A DNA stretch of 64,000 nt from Aggregicoccus sp. 17bor-14 (GCF_009659535.1 NZ_VJZZ01000003.1:380947-444946); one strand, 5' to 3'; shown: positions 8,692-18,067, numbered from the stretch's first letter. Numbers and translations are program-made. The notes: generated by a model not told the origin, from the sequence alone.

Positions 8692-9477
8692 ATGGCGGGC
8701 AGCGCGCAGGGTACGGCGGTGGTGACGGGCGCCTCGGCGGGCATCGGGGCGCTGTACGCGCGGGCGCTCGCGGCGCGCGGCTACGACCTGGTGCTGGTGG
8801 CGCGGCGCGAGGAGCGCCTGCGCGCGCTCGCCGCGGAGCTGGAGAGGGCGCACGGCATCCGCGCCGAGGTGCTCGTGGCCGACCTGGGCACGAGCGCGGG
8901 CGTGCTCTCCGTGGCCGAGCGCGCAGGGGGAGCGGACGTCTCCTTCGTGCTGAACAACGCGGGCATCGGCGGCTACGGCCCCTTCGCCGAGACCGACCCG
9001 CGGCTGCTCGAGCAGCTGGTGAACCTGCACGTCACGGGGCCCCTGCTCGCCACGCGCGCGGCGCTGCCCGGCATGCAGGCGCGGGGGCGGGGCAGCGTGG
9101 TGAACGTGGCGAGCCTGCTCGCCTTCAGCGCGGCGCTCCCTCCCAACCCCCTGCCCGCGCGCGCCACCTACGCGGGCGCCAAGGCCTTCCTCGTGCACTT
9201 CACCCGCACGCTCGCGAGCGAGCTGGGCGCAGGCAGCCCCGTGCAGGTGCAGGTGCTCTGCCCCGGGATGACGGCCACCGAGTTCAACGGCGGCTACACC
9301 CGCGGCGCCATGGCCGCCTCCGACGTGGTGCAGGCCTCGCTCCTCGCGCTCGAGCGGGGAGAGAGCGTGTGCGTGCCCGGGCTCGAGTCGATGGACGCGC
9401 TCCAAGCGCTCGAGGCCGCCGAGGCGCAGCTGCGCCAGGGCAGCCGCCCCACCCTCGCCGAGCGCTACCGCGGCTAG
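8692..9477 (+). CDS. Short-chain dehydrogenase/reductase
   Basis: 261 residues, ATG preceded by GAGGAGG. Classical SDR features: the NAD(P)-binding motif TGASAGIG near the N terminus, ARREERL after beta-2 (basic residues suggesting NADPH), NNAGIGGYG, a Ser in NVASLLAF, and the YAGAK catalytic Tyr/Lys. It should reduce or oxidise a carbonyl/alcohol in the cytoplasm. The substrate is unknown. The stop lies 3 bp from the convergent tesB stop. Confidence 0.92.
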   Translation: MAGSAQGTAVVTGASAGIGALYARALAARGYDLVLVARREERLRALAAELERAHGIRAEVLVADLGTSAGVLSVAERAGGADVSFVLNNAGIGGYGPFAETDPRLLEQLVNLHVTGPLLATRAALPGMQARGRGSVVNVASLLAFSAALPPNPLPARATYAGAKAFLVHFTRTLASELGAGSPVQVQVLCPGMTATEFNGGYTRGAMAASDVVQASLLALERGESVCVPGLESMDALQALEAAEAQLRQGSRPTLAERYRG

Positions 9478-9480
9478 GCC

Positions 9481-10350
9481 TCAGGCCTTCTCCGGCCGCA
9501 CCCGCATCAGGCCCTCCTGGGCCACCGAGGCCACGAGCCGCCCGTCGCGCGTGAACACCTGCCCGCGCGCGAGTCCCCGCGCCCCGCCCGCCCAGGGGCT
9601 GTCCATGGTGTAGAGCAGCCAGTCGTTCACCTTCACGTCGCCGTGGAACCACAGCGCATGGTCGAGGCTCGCCGCCTGCAGCGTGGGCTGCATCACCGAG
9701 AGCCCGTGCGGCAGGAGCGCCGTGGTGATGAGGTTGAAGTCGCTCGCGTACGCGAGCAGGTAGCGGTGCACCTGCGGGTCCTGCGGCATCGGCCCGTCCG
9801 CGCGGAACCACACGTGCTTCACCGGCGCGGTGGGCTCGGGGTGCAGCGGGTCCACCTGCGTCACCGGGCGGATCTCGATGGGCTTGTCGCACAGCAGCTT
9901 CTCGCGCAGCCGCGCCGGCACCAGGTCCGCGTAGCGCCGCCAGCGCTCCACGTCGCTCGGAAGGCCCTCGGGCCCGGGCACCAGCGGCATGGGGGCCGCG
10001 TGGCTCGCGCCCGGCTCCTCCCCCTGGAAGGACGCCATCAGCGTGAAGATGGGCTGCCCCCTCTGGATGGCCACCACGCGCCGGGTGGTGAAGCTGCCGC
10101 CGTCGCGCACCCGGTCCACCTGGTACACCACCGGCAGCCCCGCGTCCCCGGGGCGCAGGAAGTAGCCGTGCAGCGAGTGCACGTGGCGCGCGGGCTCCAC
10201 CGTCTGGCTCGCCGCGCTCAGCGACTGCCCCAGCACCTGCCCGCCGAACAGCGCCCGGAAGCCCAGGTCCTGGCTCGCCCCGCGGAACAGGTTCTCCTCG
10301 ATGGGCTCCAGCTTCAGCAGCGCGAGCAAGTCCTCCAGCACCTGGCTCAT
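9481..10350 (-). CDS. tesB: Acyl-CoA thioesterase II
   Basis: 289 residues with a double hot-dog fold. The ATG at 10350 has an AGGAGG site 5 nt upstream. Conserved TesB blocks are LFRGASQDLGFRALFGGQVL, HSLHGYFLRPGD and DRVRDGGSFTTRRV in the N-terminal hot dog. In the C-terminal one they are SLDHALWFH, carrying the catalytic Asp, and ASVAQEGLMR, carrying the Gln. It hydrolyses medium- to long-chain acyl-CoAs to free acids. Divergent from the AAA/repeat ATPase, with a 206-bp shared upstream region. Confidence 0.95.
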   Translation of the reverse strand: MSQVLEDLLALLKLEPIEENLFRGASQDLGFRALFGGQVLGQSLSAASQTVEPARHVHSLHGYFLRPGDAGLPVVYQVDRVRDGGSFTTRRVVAIQRGQPIFTLMASFQGEEPGASHAAPMPLVPGPEGLPSDVERWRRYADLVPARLREKLLCDKPIEIRPVTQVDPLHPEPTAPVKHVWFRADGPMPQDPQVHRYLLAYASDFNLITTALLPHGLSVMQPTLQAASLDHALWFHGDVKVNDWLLYTMDSPWAGGARGLARGQVFTRDGRLVASVAQEGLMRVRPEKA

Positions 10351-10556
10351 CACGTCCTCCTGTGGGGCAATGTGGAGGATCTGCCGCAGCGAGCCAAGGG
10401 CCGCGTGCTCCTCCCTTTCCCTACCCCGGGCCCGCACCAAAGAAGGGGGTGGGTACGTGCTGACACTGCAACGTCTTGAACACACGGTACCGACTAGACG
10501 ACCATGCGGCCTCCGATCCGCACCGCGTCGCTTCGCACATCTGGGGTCTCCACATC

Positions 10557-13343
10557 ATGTCCGCACCTGCGCTCGCCCACCCTGCTGCCACCCCTGCCGT
10601 CGAGCCCCTGCTGGGGCGGGACGAGGAGCTGCAGCGCGCGCTGGGCGCCTCTCAGGAGGCCGAGCGCGCGCGGCGCCTCGGGGCGCTGCTGCTGCGCGGC
10701 GCGGAGGGCAGCGGCAAGAGCCACCTGCTGCAGACCCTGCTCGCCTCGCTCGGGCAGCCCGAGCGCGTCACCCGGGTGAGCTTTGCCCCGGGTGAGCCGC
10801 CGCCCGCGCACGGCCTGGACCGGCTGGTGCGCAGCGTGCTCGGCCTGGGCGAGGAGCTGAGCGGCGCGCCGCTGCTCGCGGCCCTGCGCGCCTCGCTCGC
10901 GGAGGGCCCGGACGCGGACCCCGACGGCCTGCGCGCCGAGTTCCTCGCCTTCGTGCTGGGCGTGAGCGCGCCGGACTTCCGCAGCGCGCGAATGGACGCG
11001 AAGAGCCGCTGGGAGGGCGCCTTCGCGGAGCTCAAGCGGCTGCTCGAGCGGCGCGTGCAGAAGGCGGGCGCCCCGTGGGTCTGGGTGCTCGAGGACGCGG
11101 AGCGCGGCGACCTGCAGACGGCGGACTTCCTGGACTGGGCGCTGCCGCTCAAGTGGGAGGCGCCGCTGCTGCTGGTGCTCACGCTGCGCAGCGGCGGCGA
11201 CGCTGCGGAGCCCGGCGGCTCCGGCGGCGGGGGCAGCACCAGCGCCTGGGAGGCGCGCGCCGAGCGCTGGCGCAAGCTCGAGGCCGTGGTGGACGTGCCG
11301 CTCGCGCCGCTGCCCACCGCGCAGCTCTCGCGCCTGGTGCAGGAGATGGCGGCGGGCGCGCTCTCGGCCGCGCAGGTGGCGCGCGTCACCGAGCACGCGC
11401 GCGGCAACCCCCTCTTCGCCCGCGAGCTGGTGGGCTGGCTCAAGGGCGCGAGCGCCGCGTCCCCGGCACTCGCCGCGGGGCCGCTGCCCGCGGGGCTGCT
11501 GCAGGCGCTGGACGCGCAGCTCTCGCGCCTGCCCGCCCCGGCGCTCGAGCTGCTGCGGCGCGCCGCCACGGTGGGGCCCCGCATCCCCTTCGACGCGCTC
11601 GCACACCTGGCGCCCGAGGCCTCCACCGAGGCGCTCGAGCAGCTGGTGGCGGCGGGGCTCGTCACCCGCATGCCCAGCCTGCTGGTGCCGGGCACCGTGG
11701 ACGTGGTCTTCACGCGCGCCCCGCTGCACGAGGCCGCGCTCGCTCGCAGCAACGAGCAGGAGCGCCAGGGCTGGCTGCAGCGGCTCGAGGGCTGGGCCTC
11801 CGCGCGGCTCGCGCTGGACGCCGCGCGCTGGGGCGGCGCCGAGGTGCAGCTCGCGGGCCTGCTGGTGCGCGCGCTCAGCGGCCGCGGCGCCGCGTCCGAG
11901 GCCAGCCTGTGGCTGGAGCTCATCGCCCGCGTGCACCTGCGCCACCAGCGCCGCCCCGAGGCGCTGCGCGCCCTGCGCGCCGCGATGGAGAGCGCCACCG
12001 GCACCCGCCGCGTGGTGCTGCAGCGGCGCCTGGGCGAGGAGGAGAACGTGGCGGGCGAGAGCCAGCGCGCGCTCGCCACCTTCGCCGCGCGCCCCGCCTC
12101 CTTCGCGCCCCCCTCTCCCCTGCCCTCCGCGCTGGTCGCGCGCGTGGCGGCGCTCATCGAGGACCCGCTCGAGCGCTGGGACAGCCTCAGCGTGGACGAG
12201 GCCTCCATCTCGCTCGAGCTCGCGCGCTCCGAGGCGCTGAGCCACATCGGCAAGAGCGAGGACACGGCGGCCGCCTTCAGCCTCCTCGAGGCGCGCCTCA
12301 AGCGCCTGCAGGGCGGCGCCGCGCCCTACCTGTGGACGCGCTGGGCGCGCACCTGGTCCTGGTTCCTCGCGGAGCTGCTCGGCCGCCCGCGCGACGCGCT
12401 GCGCGTGTGCGAGCAGGTCCGCGCGCGCCCCGACGTGCAGGCGGCCGGCCTGGACCGCACCAGCGAGGCGCTGCTGCGCGCCGAACAGGTGGCGGCGAGC
12501 CGCACCGGTGAGATGGACCGCGCGCGCCAGCTCGCGGACGCGCAGCTGGAGCTCGCGCGCGCGCGCGGCAACCTCGCGGACGAGGTGGTGGTGTGGAACG
12601 CGCGCGCCATCATCCACATGAGCGTGGGCGACCTGGAGAAGGCGCGCCGCGGCTTCGACACCTCCGCGGAGATGGCGCGCAGCATCGGCTTCAAGCGCCG
12701 CGAGGCCATCGCCCTGCACAACCTGGGCATCGCGCTGCTCGAGCAGGGTGACAGTGCGGGCGCCCGCAGCGCGCAGCTGCGCTACATGGAGATCAGCCGC
12801 GACATCGGCAACAAGCCGGCGAGCGCGTACGGCCCCGCCTCGCTCGCGGCCGGCGCGGTGGCCGAGCGCGACTGGCCCGAGGTGGACCGCCAGCTCGCCG
12901 AGGCGCGCGCCGTGGCCGAGGCGAACAAGTGGCCCTTCATCCTCGCCTGGGCGCGCGGGCTCGCCGGCCGCGCGCGCCTGCTGCGCTGGGTGGAGGGGCA
13001 GGACGCGCTGCTGCTCAAGCAGGCCAAGGGCGACCTGCTCGCGTGCCTCGATGCGCTCGAGGAGCGCGGCAGCGCGTGGACGGAGGAGCTGGACCCGGGC
13101 GAGTACCACGTGACGTACGCGCTGGTGGAGTGCGCGCTCGATGCGCAGGTGCTCGCGCGCCAGGCGCTGCAGCAGGGCCGCCGGCTCATCTCGCGCTCCT
13201 GCGCCGTGTCCCACGCGTGGCTGGACGTGGGCGAGGCCCTGGTGGAGGGCCGCCCGGTGGCCCCCGCGCTCTCCTGGTTCAGCCAGCGCGGCCACGCGCG
13301 CGCGCTGCTCTTCGTCGAGGCGATGCAGGCCGCGCTCAACTAG
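10557..13343 (+). CDS. Large AAA ATPase with C-terminal helical repeats
   Basis: 928 residues from the ATG at 10557 (a TTG 27 codons earlier is possible; neither has a good ribosome site). Walker A GAEGSGKS is at ~48-55 and a Walker-B-like WVWVLED at ~180. A winged-helix/helical region and a long TPR-like array (~480-900) follow, as in MalT-type STAND regulators and the ATPase region of PknK-like proteins. Neither an N-terminal kinase nor a C-terminal HTH is present. A Gly/Ser linker (GGSGGGGS) interrupts the ATPase part. Probably a signal-responsive scaffold. The output is unknown. Its stop shares CTAG with the convergent gene. Confidence 0.8.
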   Translation: MSAPALAHPAATPAVEPLLGRDEELQRALGASQEAERARRLGALLLRGAEGSGKSHLLQTLLASLGQPERVTRVSFAPGEPPPAHGLDRLVRSVLGLGEELSGAPLLAALRASLAEGPDADPDGLRAEFLAFVLGVSAPDFRSARMDAKSRWEGAFAELKRLLERRVQKAGAPWVWVLEDAERGDLQTADFLDWALPLKWEAPLLLVLTLRSGGDAAEPGGSGGGGSTSAWEARAERWRKLEAVVDVPLAPLPTAQLSRLVQEMAAGALSAAQVARVTEHARGNPLFARELVGWLKGASAASPALAAGPLPAGLLQALDAQLSRLPAPALELLRRAATVGPRIPFDALAHLAPEASTEALEQLVAAGLVTRMPSLLVPGTVDVVFTRAPLHEAALARSNEQERQGWLQRLEGWASARLALDAARWGGAEVQLAGLLVRALSGRGAASEASLWLELIARVHLRHQRRPEALRALRAAMESATGTRRVVLQRRLGEEENVAGESQRALATFAARPASFAPPSPLPSALVARVAALIEDPLERWDSLSVDEASISLELARSEALSHIGKSEDTAAAFSLLEARLKRLQGGAAPYLWTRWARTWSWFLAELLGRPRDALRVCEQVRARPDVQAAGLDRTSEALLRAEQVAASRTGEMDRARQLADAQLELARARGNLADEVVVWNARAIIHMSVGDLEKARRGFDTSAEMARSIGFKRREAIALHNLGIALLEQGDSAGARSAQLRYMEISRDIGNKPASAYGPASLAAGAVAERDWPEVDRQLAEARAVAEANKWPFILAWARGLAGRARLLRWVEGQDALLLKQAKGDLLACLDALEERGSAWTEELDPGEYHVTYALVECALDAQVLARQALQQGRRLISRSCAVSHAWLDVGEALVEGRPVAPALSWFSQRGHARALLFVEAMQAALN

Positions 13344-14464
13344 AACGCGTACCGCACCCGGCAGTACGGCAGGTGCTTCTCGAGCAACGCCGTGAACTCC
13401 GCCACCGCGCGCCCCTTGAACCCGGTGCGGTAGCGCACGTTCACGCCGCGCCCGCTGCTGGGCTTCGCCTCCTGGCTCTCCGGGGTCCACAGGAGCTGCT
13501 CCGCCCGCGGGTGCCAGCGCAGGTTCACCTCGTGCAGCGCATCGTTGTGCGTGAGGAGGATGACCTCGGCGGCGAGCTGGCGCTTCGCCGCGGGGCCGAG
13601 CCGCGCGTCCACCTCCTGGAACAGCTCGGCGTACTCCTGCTGCCAGCCCTCGTAGAGGACGACGGGGCTGAAGTTGAGGTGCACCTCGTACCCGGCAGCC
13701 ACGAAGTCATCCACGGCCGCGATGCGCTCGGAGACAGGGCTGGTGCGCACGTCGAGCAGCTTCGCCTTGGCGGCAGGCATGAGGCTGAAGCGGATGCGCG
13801 TCTTGCCCTGCGGGTCGTAGGAGAGCAGCTCGCGGTTGACGAGCTTCGTCGCGAAGGTGCCCATGGCGTTGGGCACGCGGGTGAAGAGGCGCACGAAGTC
13901 GCGCACGTTGTCGCTCAGCGCCGCGTCCGCCGAGCAGTCGCTGTTGCAGCCGATGTCGTAGGCCCAGTAGCGCGGGTCCACGCTGTTGGCCTCCGCCTTG
14001 GGGCCGAGGCGCTCGGCGTGGCGGCGCACCGCACCGAGCAACTGCTCGATGTTCACGAAGAGGGTGACGGGGTTCGCGTAGCCCTTGTTGCGCGGCACGT
14101 AGCAGTAGGCGCAGGCCATGACGCAGCCGTTGGCGGCGGACGGGGGGATGAAGTCGCAGGAGCGCCCGTTGGGCTCGAAGCGCAGGCCCTTCTTCACGCC
14201 CAGCACCAGGGTGCTGCCCTTGATGCGGTTCCAGCTCTCGGCGCTGCCCTCGTTGCCGTGCAGGCCGGGGATGTTCCAGTGGCTCGCCACCTCGATGCGC
14301 TCGGCGTCCGGAAAGCGCGCGAGCACCTCCTGGCCCCGCGCGTACTCGCGCACCGCGGGCTCCAGGTAGAGGCGCTGCACGCGCAGCAGGTGCTCGAGGG
14401 CGCCCCCGTGCTGGGTCGCGGGGGCGGGCGGTGCGCCGAAGTCGAGGGTGCCTTGCTGGGGCAT
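13340..14464 (-). CDS. Spore photoproduct lyase family radical SAM protein
   Basis: 374 residues from the ATG at 14464 (ATG at 14476 also possible). The 4Fe-4S cluster motif CVMACAYCY fits the CX3CX2C spacing of the family. WNIPGLHG, YCYVPRNKGYANP, GCNSDCS and NFSPVVLYEGWQQEY also match. Bacillus SplB repairs the spore photoproduct in DNA. This is a homologue in an organism that probably makes myxospores, not endospores, so its substrate may be another thymine lesion. It sits 55 bp behind the formaldehyde-dehydrogenase-like gene on the same strand. Confidence 0.85.
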   Translation of the reverse strand: MPQQGTLDFGAPPAPATQHGGALEHLLRVQRLYLEPAVREYARGQEVLARFPDAERIEVASHWNIPGLHGNEGSAESWNRIKGSTLVLGVKKGLRFEPNGRSCDFIPPSAANGCVMACAYCYVPRNKGYANPVTLFVNIEQLLGAVRRHAERLGPKAEANSVDPRYWAYDIGCNSDCSADAALSDNVRDFVRLFTRVPNAMGTFATKLVNRELLSYDPQGKTRIRFSLMPAAKAKLLDVRTSPVSERIAAVDDFVAAGYEVHLNFSPVVLYEGWQQEYAELFQEVDARLGPAAKRQLAAEVILLTHNDALHEVNLRWHPRAEQLLWTPESQEAKPSSGRGVNVRYRTGFKGRAVAEFTALLEKHLPYCRVRYAF

Positions 14465-14519
14465 GGGCCCTCTCATAACGGGCCCGCGGCGGGGAGGCAC
14501 CCCTCCTTCACCGGGAGCG

Positions 14520-15737
14520 CTACGCGAGCGCGCCCGTGGCCTCCTCGGCGCGTGGCTTGAGGATGATCTTGGTGAAGCCCGGGGCGCGCTGGTCGAACTT
14601 CTCGTACGCGTGCGGCGCGTCCTTCAGGGCGAGCCGGTGGCTCACGATGAGGCTGGGCTTGGCGCGCCCCGCGATGATCAGGTCGCGCAGCATGAGCACG
14701 TAGCGCTTCACGGGCGTCTGCCCCATGCCCACCTGGATGCCCTTCTCCCAGAGCGAGGCGAAGGGCAGCGTGAACACGCCCTTCTTCGCCGCCGCGTTCA
14801 CGCCGCCCGGGTCCTCGGGCAGGTACACGCCCACGCTGCCCACGCGGCCCGTGGGGTTCACGATCTCGGCGAGCCACTCGAGCACCTGCACCGGCTTCTC
14901 CTTGTCGGGCTTCTTCTCGTCGAGCGCCTGGTAGCCCACCGCGTCGATGCCGCACATCACGCCGGCCATCTTCTCCTCGCCGGGGCGCATGGCGCCGCGG
15001 ATGAGCGGGTTCTTCAGGCGCAGGTCGCGGATCTGCTCCACGGGGTTGCCCTTGGTGAAGTCGATGGGGATGGCGCCGTAGCGCTGCGCCACGTGGAGGC
15101 GGTCCGGGTGGTGGTCCACCACGAAGACCTCGGCGGCGCCGCGCAGCATGGCGCTGTGCGCGGCGGCGAGCCCCACCGGCCCCGCGCCGAACACCGCCAC
15201 CGTGCTGCCGGGCTCCACGCCCGCGAGCTCGGTCGCGTGGTAGCCCGTGGGGAACACGTCCGAGAGCAGGAGGAAGTCGTCCTCGAGGTCGTCGCCGGGG
15301 TTGCCCGGCAGCTTCACGCAGTTCACGTCGCCGTAGGGCACGCGCAAGAGCTCCGCCTGGCCGCCGCGGTAGGGCCCCAGCCCCACGTAGCCGTAGCCCG
15401 CGCCCGCGGACTCGGGGTTGAGCACGAGGCAGGCGCTGGTGAAGCCGCGGTTGCAGTTGAAGCAGGTGCCGCACGCGATGTTGAAGGGCAGCACCACGCG
15501 GTCGCCCACGCGGATCTGCTGCACGCCCTTCCCCACCGCCTCCACCACGCCCATGTTCTCGTGTCCCATCACGAGCCCGGACTCGGCCGCGGTGCGCCCC
15601 TCGTACATGTGCAGGTCGCTGCCGCAGATGCCGGTGGAGGAGATGCGGATGAGCACGTCCGTGGGCTGCTCGATGCGCGCGTCCTCCACCTCGTCCACGG
15701 CCACCTTGCCCTTGCCCTTCCAGACGACGGCCTTCAT
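14520..15737 (-). CDS. Zinc-dependent dehydrogenase, formaldehyde-dehydrogenase-like
   Basis: 405-residue medium-chain dehydrogenase. GICGSDLHMYEGR and GHENMGVVEAVG carry the catalytic zinc ligands. The structural zinc loop starts CGTCFNCNRG and includes a later Cys in TSACL. FGAGPVGLAA is the nucleotide-binding motif, followed by VVDHHPDRL with an Asp suited to NAD. Length and the LLLSDVFPTGYHA segment match the glutathione-independent formaldehyde dehydrogenase branch. A paralogue lies at 61323. It may oxidise formaldehyde or another small aldehyde/alcohol. It is the first gene of a probable two-gene unit with the radical SAM gene. Confidence 0.9.
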   Translation of the reverse strand: MKAVVWKGKGKVAVDEVEDARIEQPTDVLIRISSTGICGSDLHMYEGRTAAESGLVMGHENMGVVEAVGKGVQQIRVGDRVVLPFNIACGTCFNCNRGFTSACLVLNPESAGAGYGYVGLGPYRGGQAELLRVPYGDVNCVKLPGNPGDDLEDDFLLLSDVFPTGYHATELAGVEPGSTVAVFGAGPVGLAAAHSAMLRGAAEVFVVDHHPDRLHVAQRYGAIPIDFTKGNPVEQIRDLRLKNPLIRGAMRPGEEKMAGVMCGIDAVGYQALDEKKPDKEKPVQVLEWLAEIVNPTGRVGSVGVYLPEDPGGVNAAAKKGVFTLPFASLWEKGIQVGMGQTPVKRYVLMLRDLIIAGRAKPSLIVSHRLALKDAPHAYEKFDQRAPGFTKIILKPRAEEATGALA

Positions 15738-16008
15738 GAGCGACTCCTCGGAATCTCGGGTTCAGGCCAAGCTGCGGGCCCGCACCCGGGGTGGCAACGC
15801 ACCGCAGGAGGGGTCTCCCCTGCACGCCTGTCGCCCGGGCGGGACCGGACGGGCGCGCACGGCGCGCAGATCCACGGCGCCCCCTGCTCCGTGCCGCCCA
15901 TGGCGTGCGCGGGACGCAGCGCCCGGCTGCACGGCCGCCCACTCCCTGCGTGCAGGAGGGCGTCCCTAGCCTCACTGCACCCACGCTCCCCTTTCCGAAA
16001 GAGGCCTC

Positions 16009-17181
16009 ATGACTCCCGCCCTCCGCTCCCTCGCCGCCGCCATCCTGCTGGGCGCCGCTGCGCCCGCGCTCGCGCAAGAGGCCCCTGCCGGCCCGCAGGG
16101 CTCCGCCGCGCAGAGCCTCGAAGTGGCCGGCCACTTCGACAACATGCCGGTGGGCGTCGCCGTCTCCAAGGACGGGCGCCTCTTCCTCGCCTTCTCGCGC
16201 GCCATCGACGAGAAGGAGCCCCTCAGCCTCGCCGAGGTGAAGGACGGCAAGCCGGTGCCCTTTCCCCAGGGGCTGAAGCAGGAGAACGGCGCGCCGGGCA
16301 AGGACCGGCTGCTCTCGGTGCAGGCGGTGGCGGTGGACGGAAAGAACCGCCTGTGGATCGTGGACTGCGGCAAGGTGGGGGCGAACCCGGTGGTGCCGGG
16401 CACCGCGAAGCTCGTCGCCGTGGACCTGGCGACGAACAAGGTGGTGAAGACGGTGACCTTCCCGGCGAAGGTCGCGGGCGCCACCTCCTTCGTCAACGAC
16501 GTGCGCTTCGACCTGACCAAGGGCAAGGAGGGCACGGCCTTCCTCACCGACGCCTCGCCCGAGGGCCCCAGCGGGCTCATCGTCGTGGACCTCGCGAGCG
16601 GCAAGAGCGTGCGCCGGCTCGACGACCATCCCTCCACGAAGGCCACGCCCGGCTTCGTCGCGCAGGTGGAGGGCCAGCCGCTCATCCAGAAGAAGGGCCC
16701 GCAGGCCGGAAAGCCCTTCACGGCGGGCGCGGACGGCATCGCGCTGGATGCGGACGGCCAGCACCTCTTCTACTCGCCGCTCAGCAGCCACCACCTGTAC
16801 CGCGTGAGCACCGTGGCGCTGGTGGACGCGAAGAAGTCGGACAAGGAGGTGGCCGCCACGGTCGAGGACCTCGGCGACCGCGGCTTCGCCTCGGACGGGC
16901 TCATCGGTGACGGCGCGGGGCGGCTCTACCTCACCGACTACGAGCACAACGCCATCGTGCGCCGCGACAAGGACGGCAAGATGGAGACGGTGGTGAAGGA
17001 CGCGAAGCTGCTGTGGCCGGACACGCTCGCGCTCGCCCAGGACGGCACGCTCTACATCACCGCCACGCAGATCCACCGCGGCGAGCGCATGCAGGGCACC
17101 GACAAGCGCGAGCGCCCCTTCACCCTCTGGAAGCTGAGCACCGACTCGCACCCAATGACCCTCAAGTCGCTCAAGAAGTGA
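16009..17181 (+). CDS. Exported MRJP/yellow-like beta-propeller protein
   Basis: 390 residues with a clear signal peptide (about 1-22, ending ALAQ). The rest reads as a six-bladed propeller: GVAVSKDGRLFLAFSR, DGKNRLWIVDCG, FVNDVRFDL, GADGIALDADGQHLFYSPL and ASDGLIGDGAGRLYLTDY match the major royal jelly/yellow family. The family is related to SMP-30/gluconolactonase-like propellers, but enzymatic activity is not established for bacterial members. Likely periplasmic or secreted. It is divergent from the zinc dehydrogenase, with 271 bp between. Confidence 0.88.
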   Translation: MTPALRSLAAAILLGAAAPALAQEAPAGPQGSAAQSLEVAGHFDNMPVGVAVSKDGRLFLAFSRAIDEKEPLSLAEVKDGKPVPFPQGLKQENGAPGKDRLLSVQAVAVDGKNRLWIVDCGKVGANPVVPGTAKLVAVDLATNKVVKTVTFPAKVAGATSFVNDVRFDLTKGKEGTAFLTDASPEGPSGLIVVDLASGKSVRRLDDHPSTKATPGFVAQVEGQPLIQKKGPQAGKPFTAGADGIALDADGQHLFYSPLSSHHLYRVSTVALVDAKKSDKEVAATVEDLGDRGFASDGLIGDGAGRLYLTDYEHNAIVRRDKDGKMETVVKDAKLLWPDTLALAQDGTLYITATQIHRGERMQGTDKRERPFTLWKLSTDSHPMTLKSLKK

Positions 17182-17184
17182 GCG

Positions 17185-17985
17185 CTAGGGCTTCACGAAC
17201 TTGAGCACGAAGCGGTCGCTGGTGCCGCGCTTCTCGCCAGCCGCCCCCGGGGACGCGCTCCACTGGCGCGTGTCCTGGGGGTTGCGCAGGAAGGGGGCCT
17301 CGTCGTCGAGGCGGAAGCCCGCGGCCTGCACCTCCTGGCGCACCGTGTCCTCGTCGATGCGGTGCAGCGTCTGCACGTCCTGCACGCCGGTACCGGGGCG
17401 CGCGCTGGAGTCCACCACCACGTAGATGCCGCCGGGGCGCAGCGCGCGGAAGACGGCCGCGTTCATCTTGGCGCGGTCGGCGCCGAGCCACACGCTGTCG
17501 TGGTAGATGGCGTAGCTGAACACCGCGTCCAGGTCCTTCGCCTCGGGCGGCAGCGGGTCGTCCAGCTCGCGGTCCACGCGCACCACGTTCGCCATCACCG
17601 GCTTCTGCAGGCGCTCGGCCCAGGGCTTGGCGGCGAAGCGCTCCAGCACCCAGCGCGAGTTCTGCGCGTACACGCGGCCCTCGGGGCCCACGGCGCGTGC
17701 GAGCAGCTCCGCGGTGTAGCCACCGCCGCTGAACAGCTCGGCCACGCGCTGGCCGGGCCGCACGCGGGCGAAGTCCAGCAGCTCGGCCGGCTTGCGCCCC
17801 GCGTCCAGCGCGCGGTCCGCCTCGCTGCGGTCGGGCGCGGCGAGCAGCGCGCGGTGGGCCTTGGCCAGCGCCTCGTTCGCCTTCGCCTCGCGGGCCAGGG
17901 CCTCGGGCGAGACGCCGGAGGGACCCTCGGAGTGCTTCGGGGCGCAGGCGCACAGCAGCAGGCAGGAGAGGAGGAGAGAGCGCAT
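17185..17985 (-). CDS. Lipoprotein-type class I methyltransferase (COG4798-like)
   Basis: 266 residues from the ATG at 17985. The N terminus RSLLLSCLLLCACAPKH is a lipoprotein signal with C at the +1 site. The mature part has a Rossmann methyltransferase: VRPGQRVAELFSGGGYTAE (motif I), LDAVFSYAIYHD (motif II region) and ALRPGGIYVVVD. Exported methyltransferase-fold proteins of this type exist in other proteobacteria, but their chemistry outside the cytoplasm is unclear. It is convergent with the MRJP-like gene (3-bp gap) and divergent from the TAXI gene. Confidence 0.82.
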   Translation of the reverse strand: MRSLLLSCLLLCACAPKHSEGPSGVSPEALAREAKANEALAKAHRALLAAPDRSEADRALDAGRKPAELLDFARVRPGQRVAELFSGGGYTAELLARAVGPEGRVYAQNSRWVLERFAAKPWAERLQKPVMANVVRVDRELDDPLPPEAKDLDAVFSYAIYHDSVWLGADRAKMNAAVFRALRPGGIYVVVDSSARPGTGVQDVQTLHRIDEDTVRQEVQAAGFRLDDEAPFLRNPQDTRQWSASPGAAGEKRGTSDRFVLKFVKP

Positions 17986-18053
17986 GGCGTGGGGTTCTGG
18001 CGCAGCAGGGCGAGCTGCGCAAGCAGGCAGGCGGGGCCCGGGGCAGCGGGGGC

Positions 18054-18059
18054 TATAGT
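18054..18059 (+). promoter_or_regulatory. TATAGT -10-like box at a probable leaderless start
   Basis: TATAGT (five of six to TATAAT) ends 8 nt before the ATG at 18068, with only Cs and Gs between and no Shine-Dalgarno sequence. Transcription would begin at the start codon. No clear -35. Confidence 0.5.
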
Positions 18060-18067
18060 GCGCCCCC

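Noticed and set aside
11205-11240. GGSGGGGS segment resembling a synthetic linker
   Set aside because: The surrounding gene is native in codon use and composition. Gly/Ser linkers are common in myxobacterial proteins.
10494-13490. 998-codon open frame antisense to the AAA/repeat ATPase
   Set aside because: Arg/Ala/His/Gly-rich translation with no family features. High third-position GC keeps antisense frames open across this genome. The sense frame has Walker motifs.
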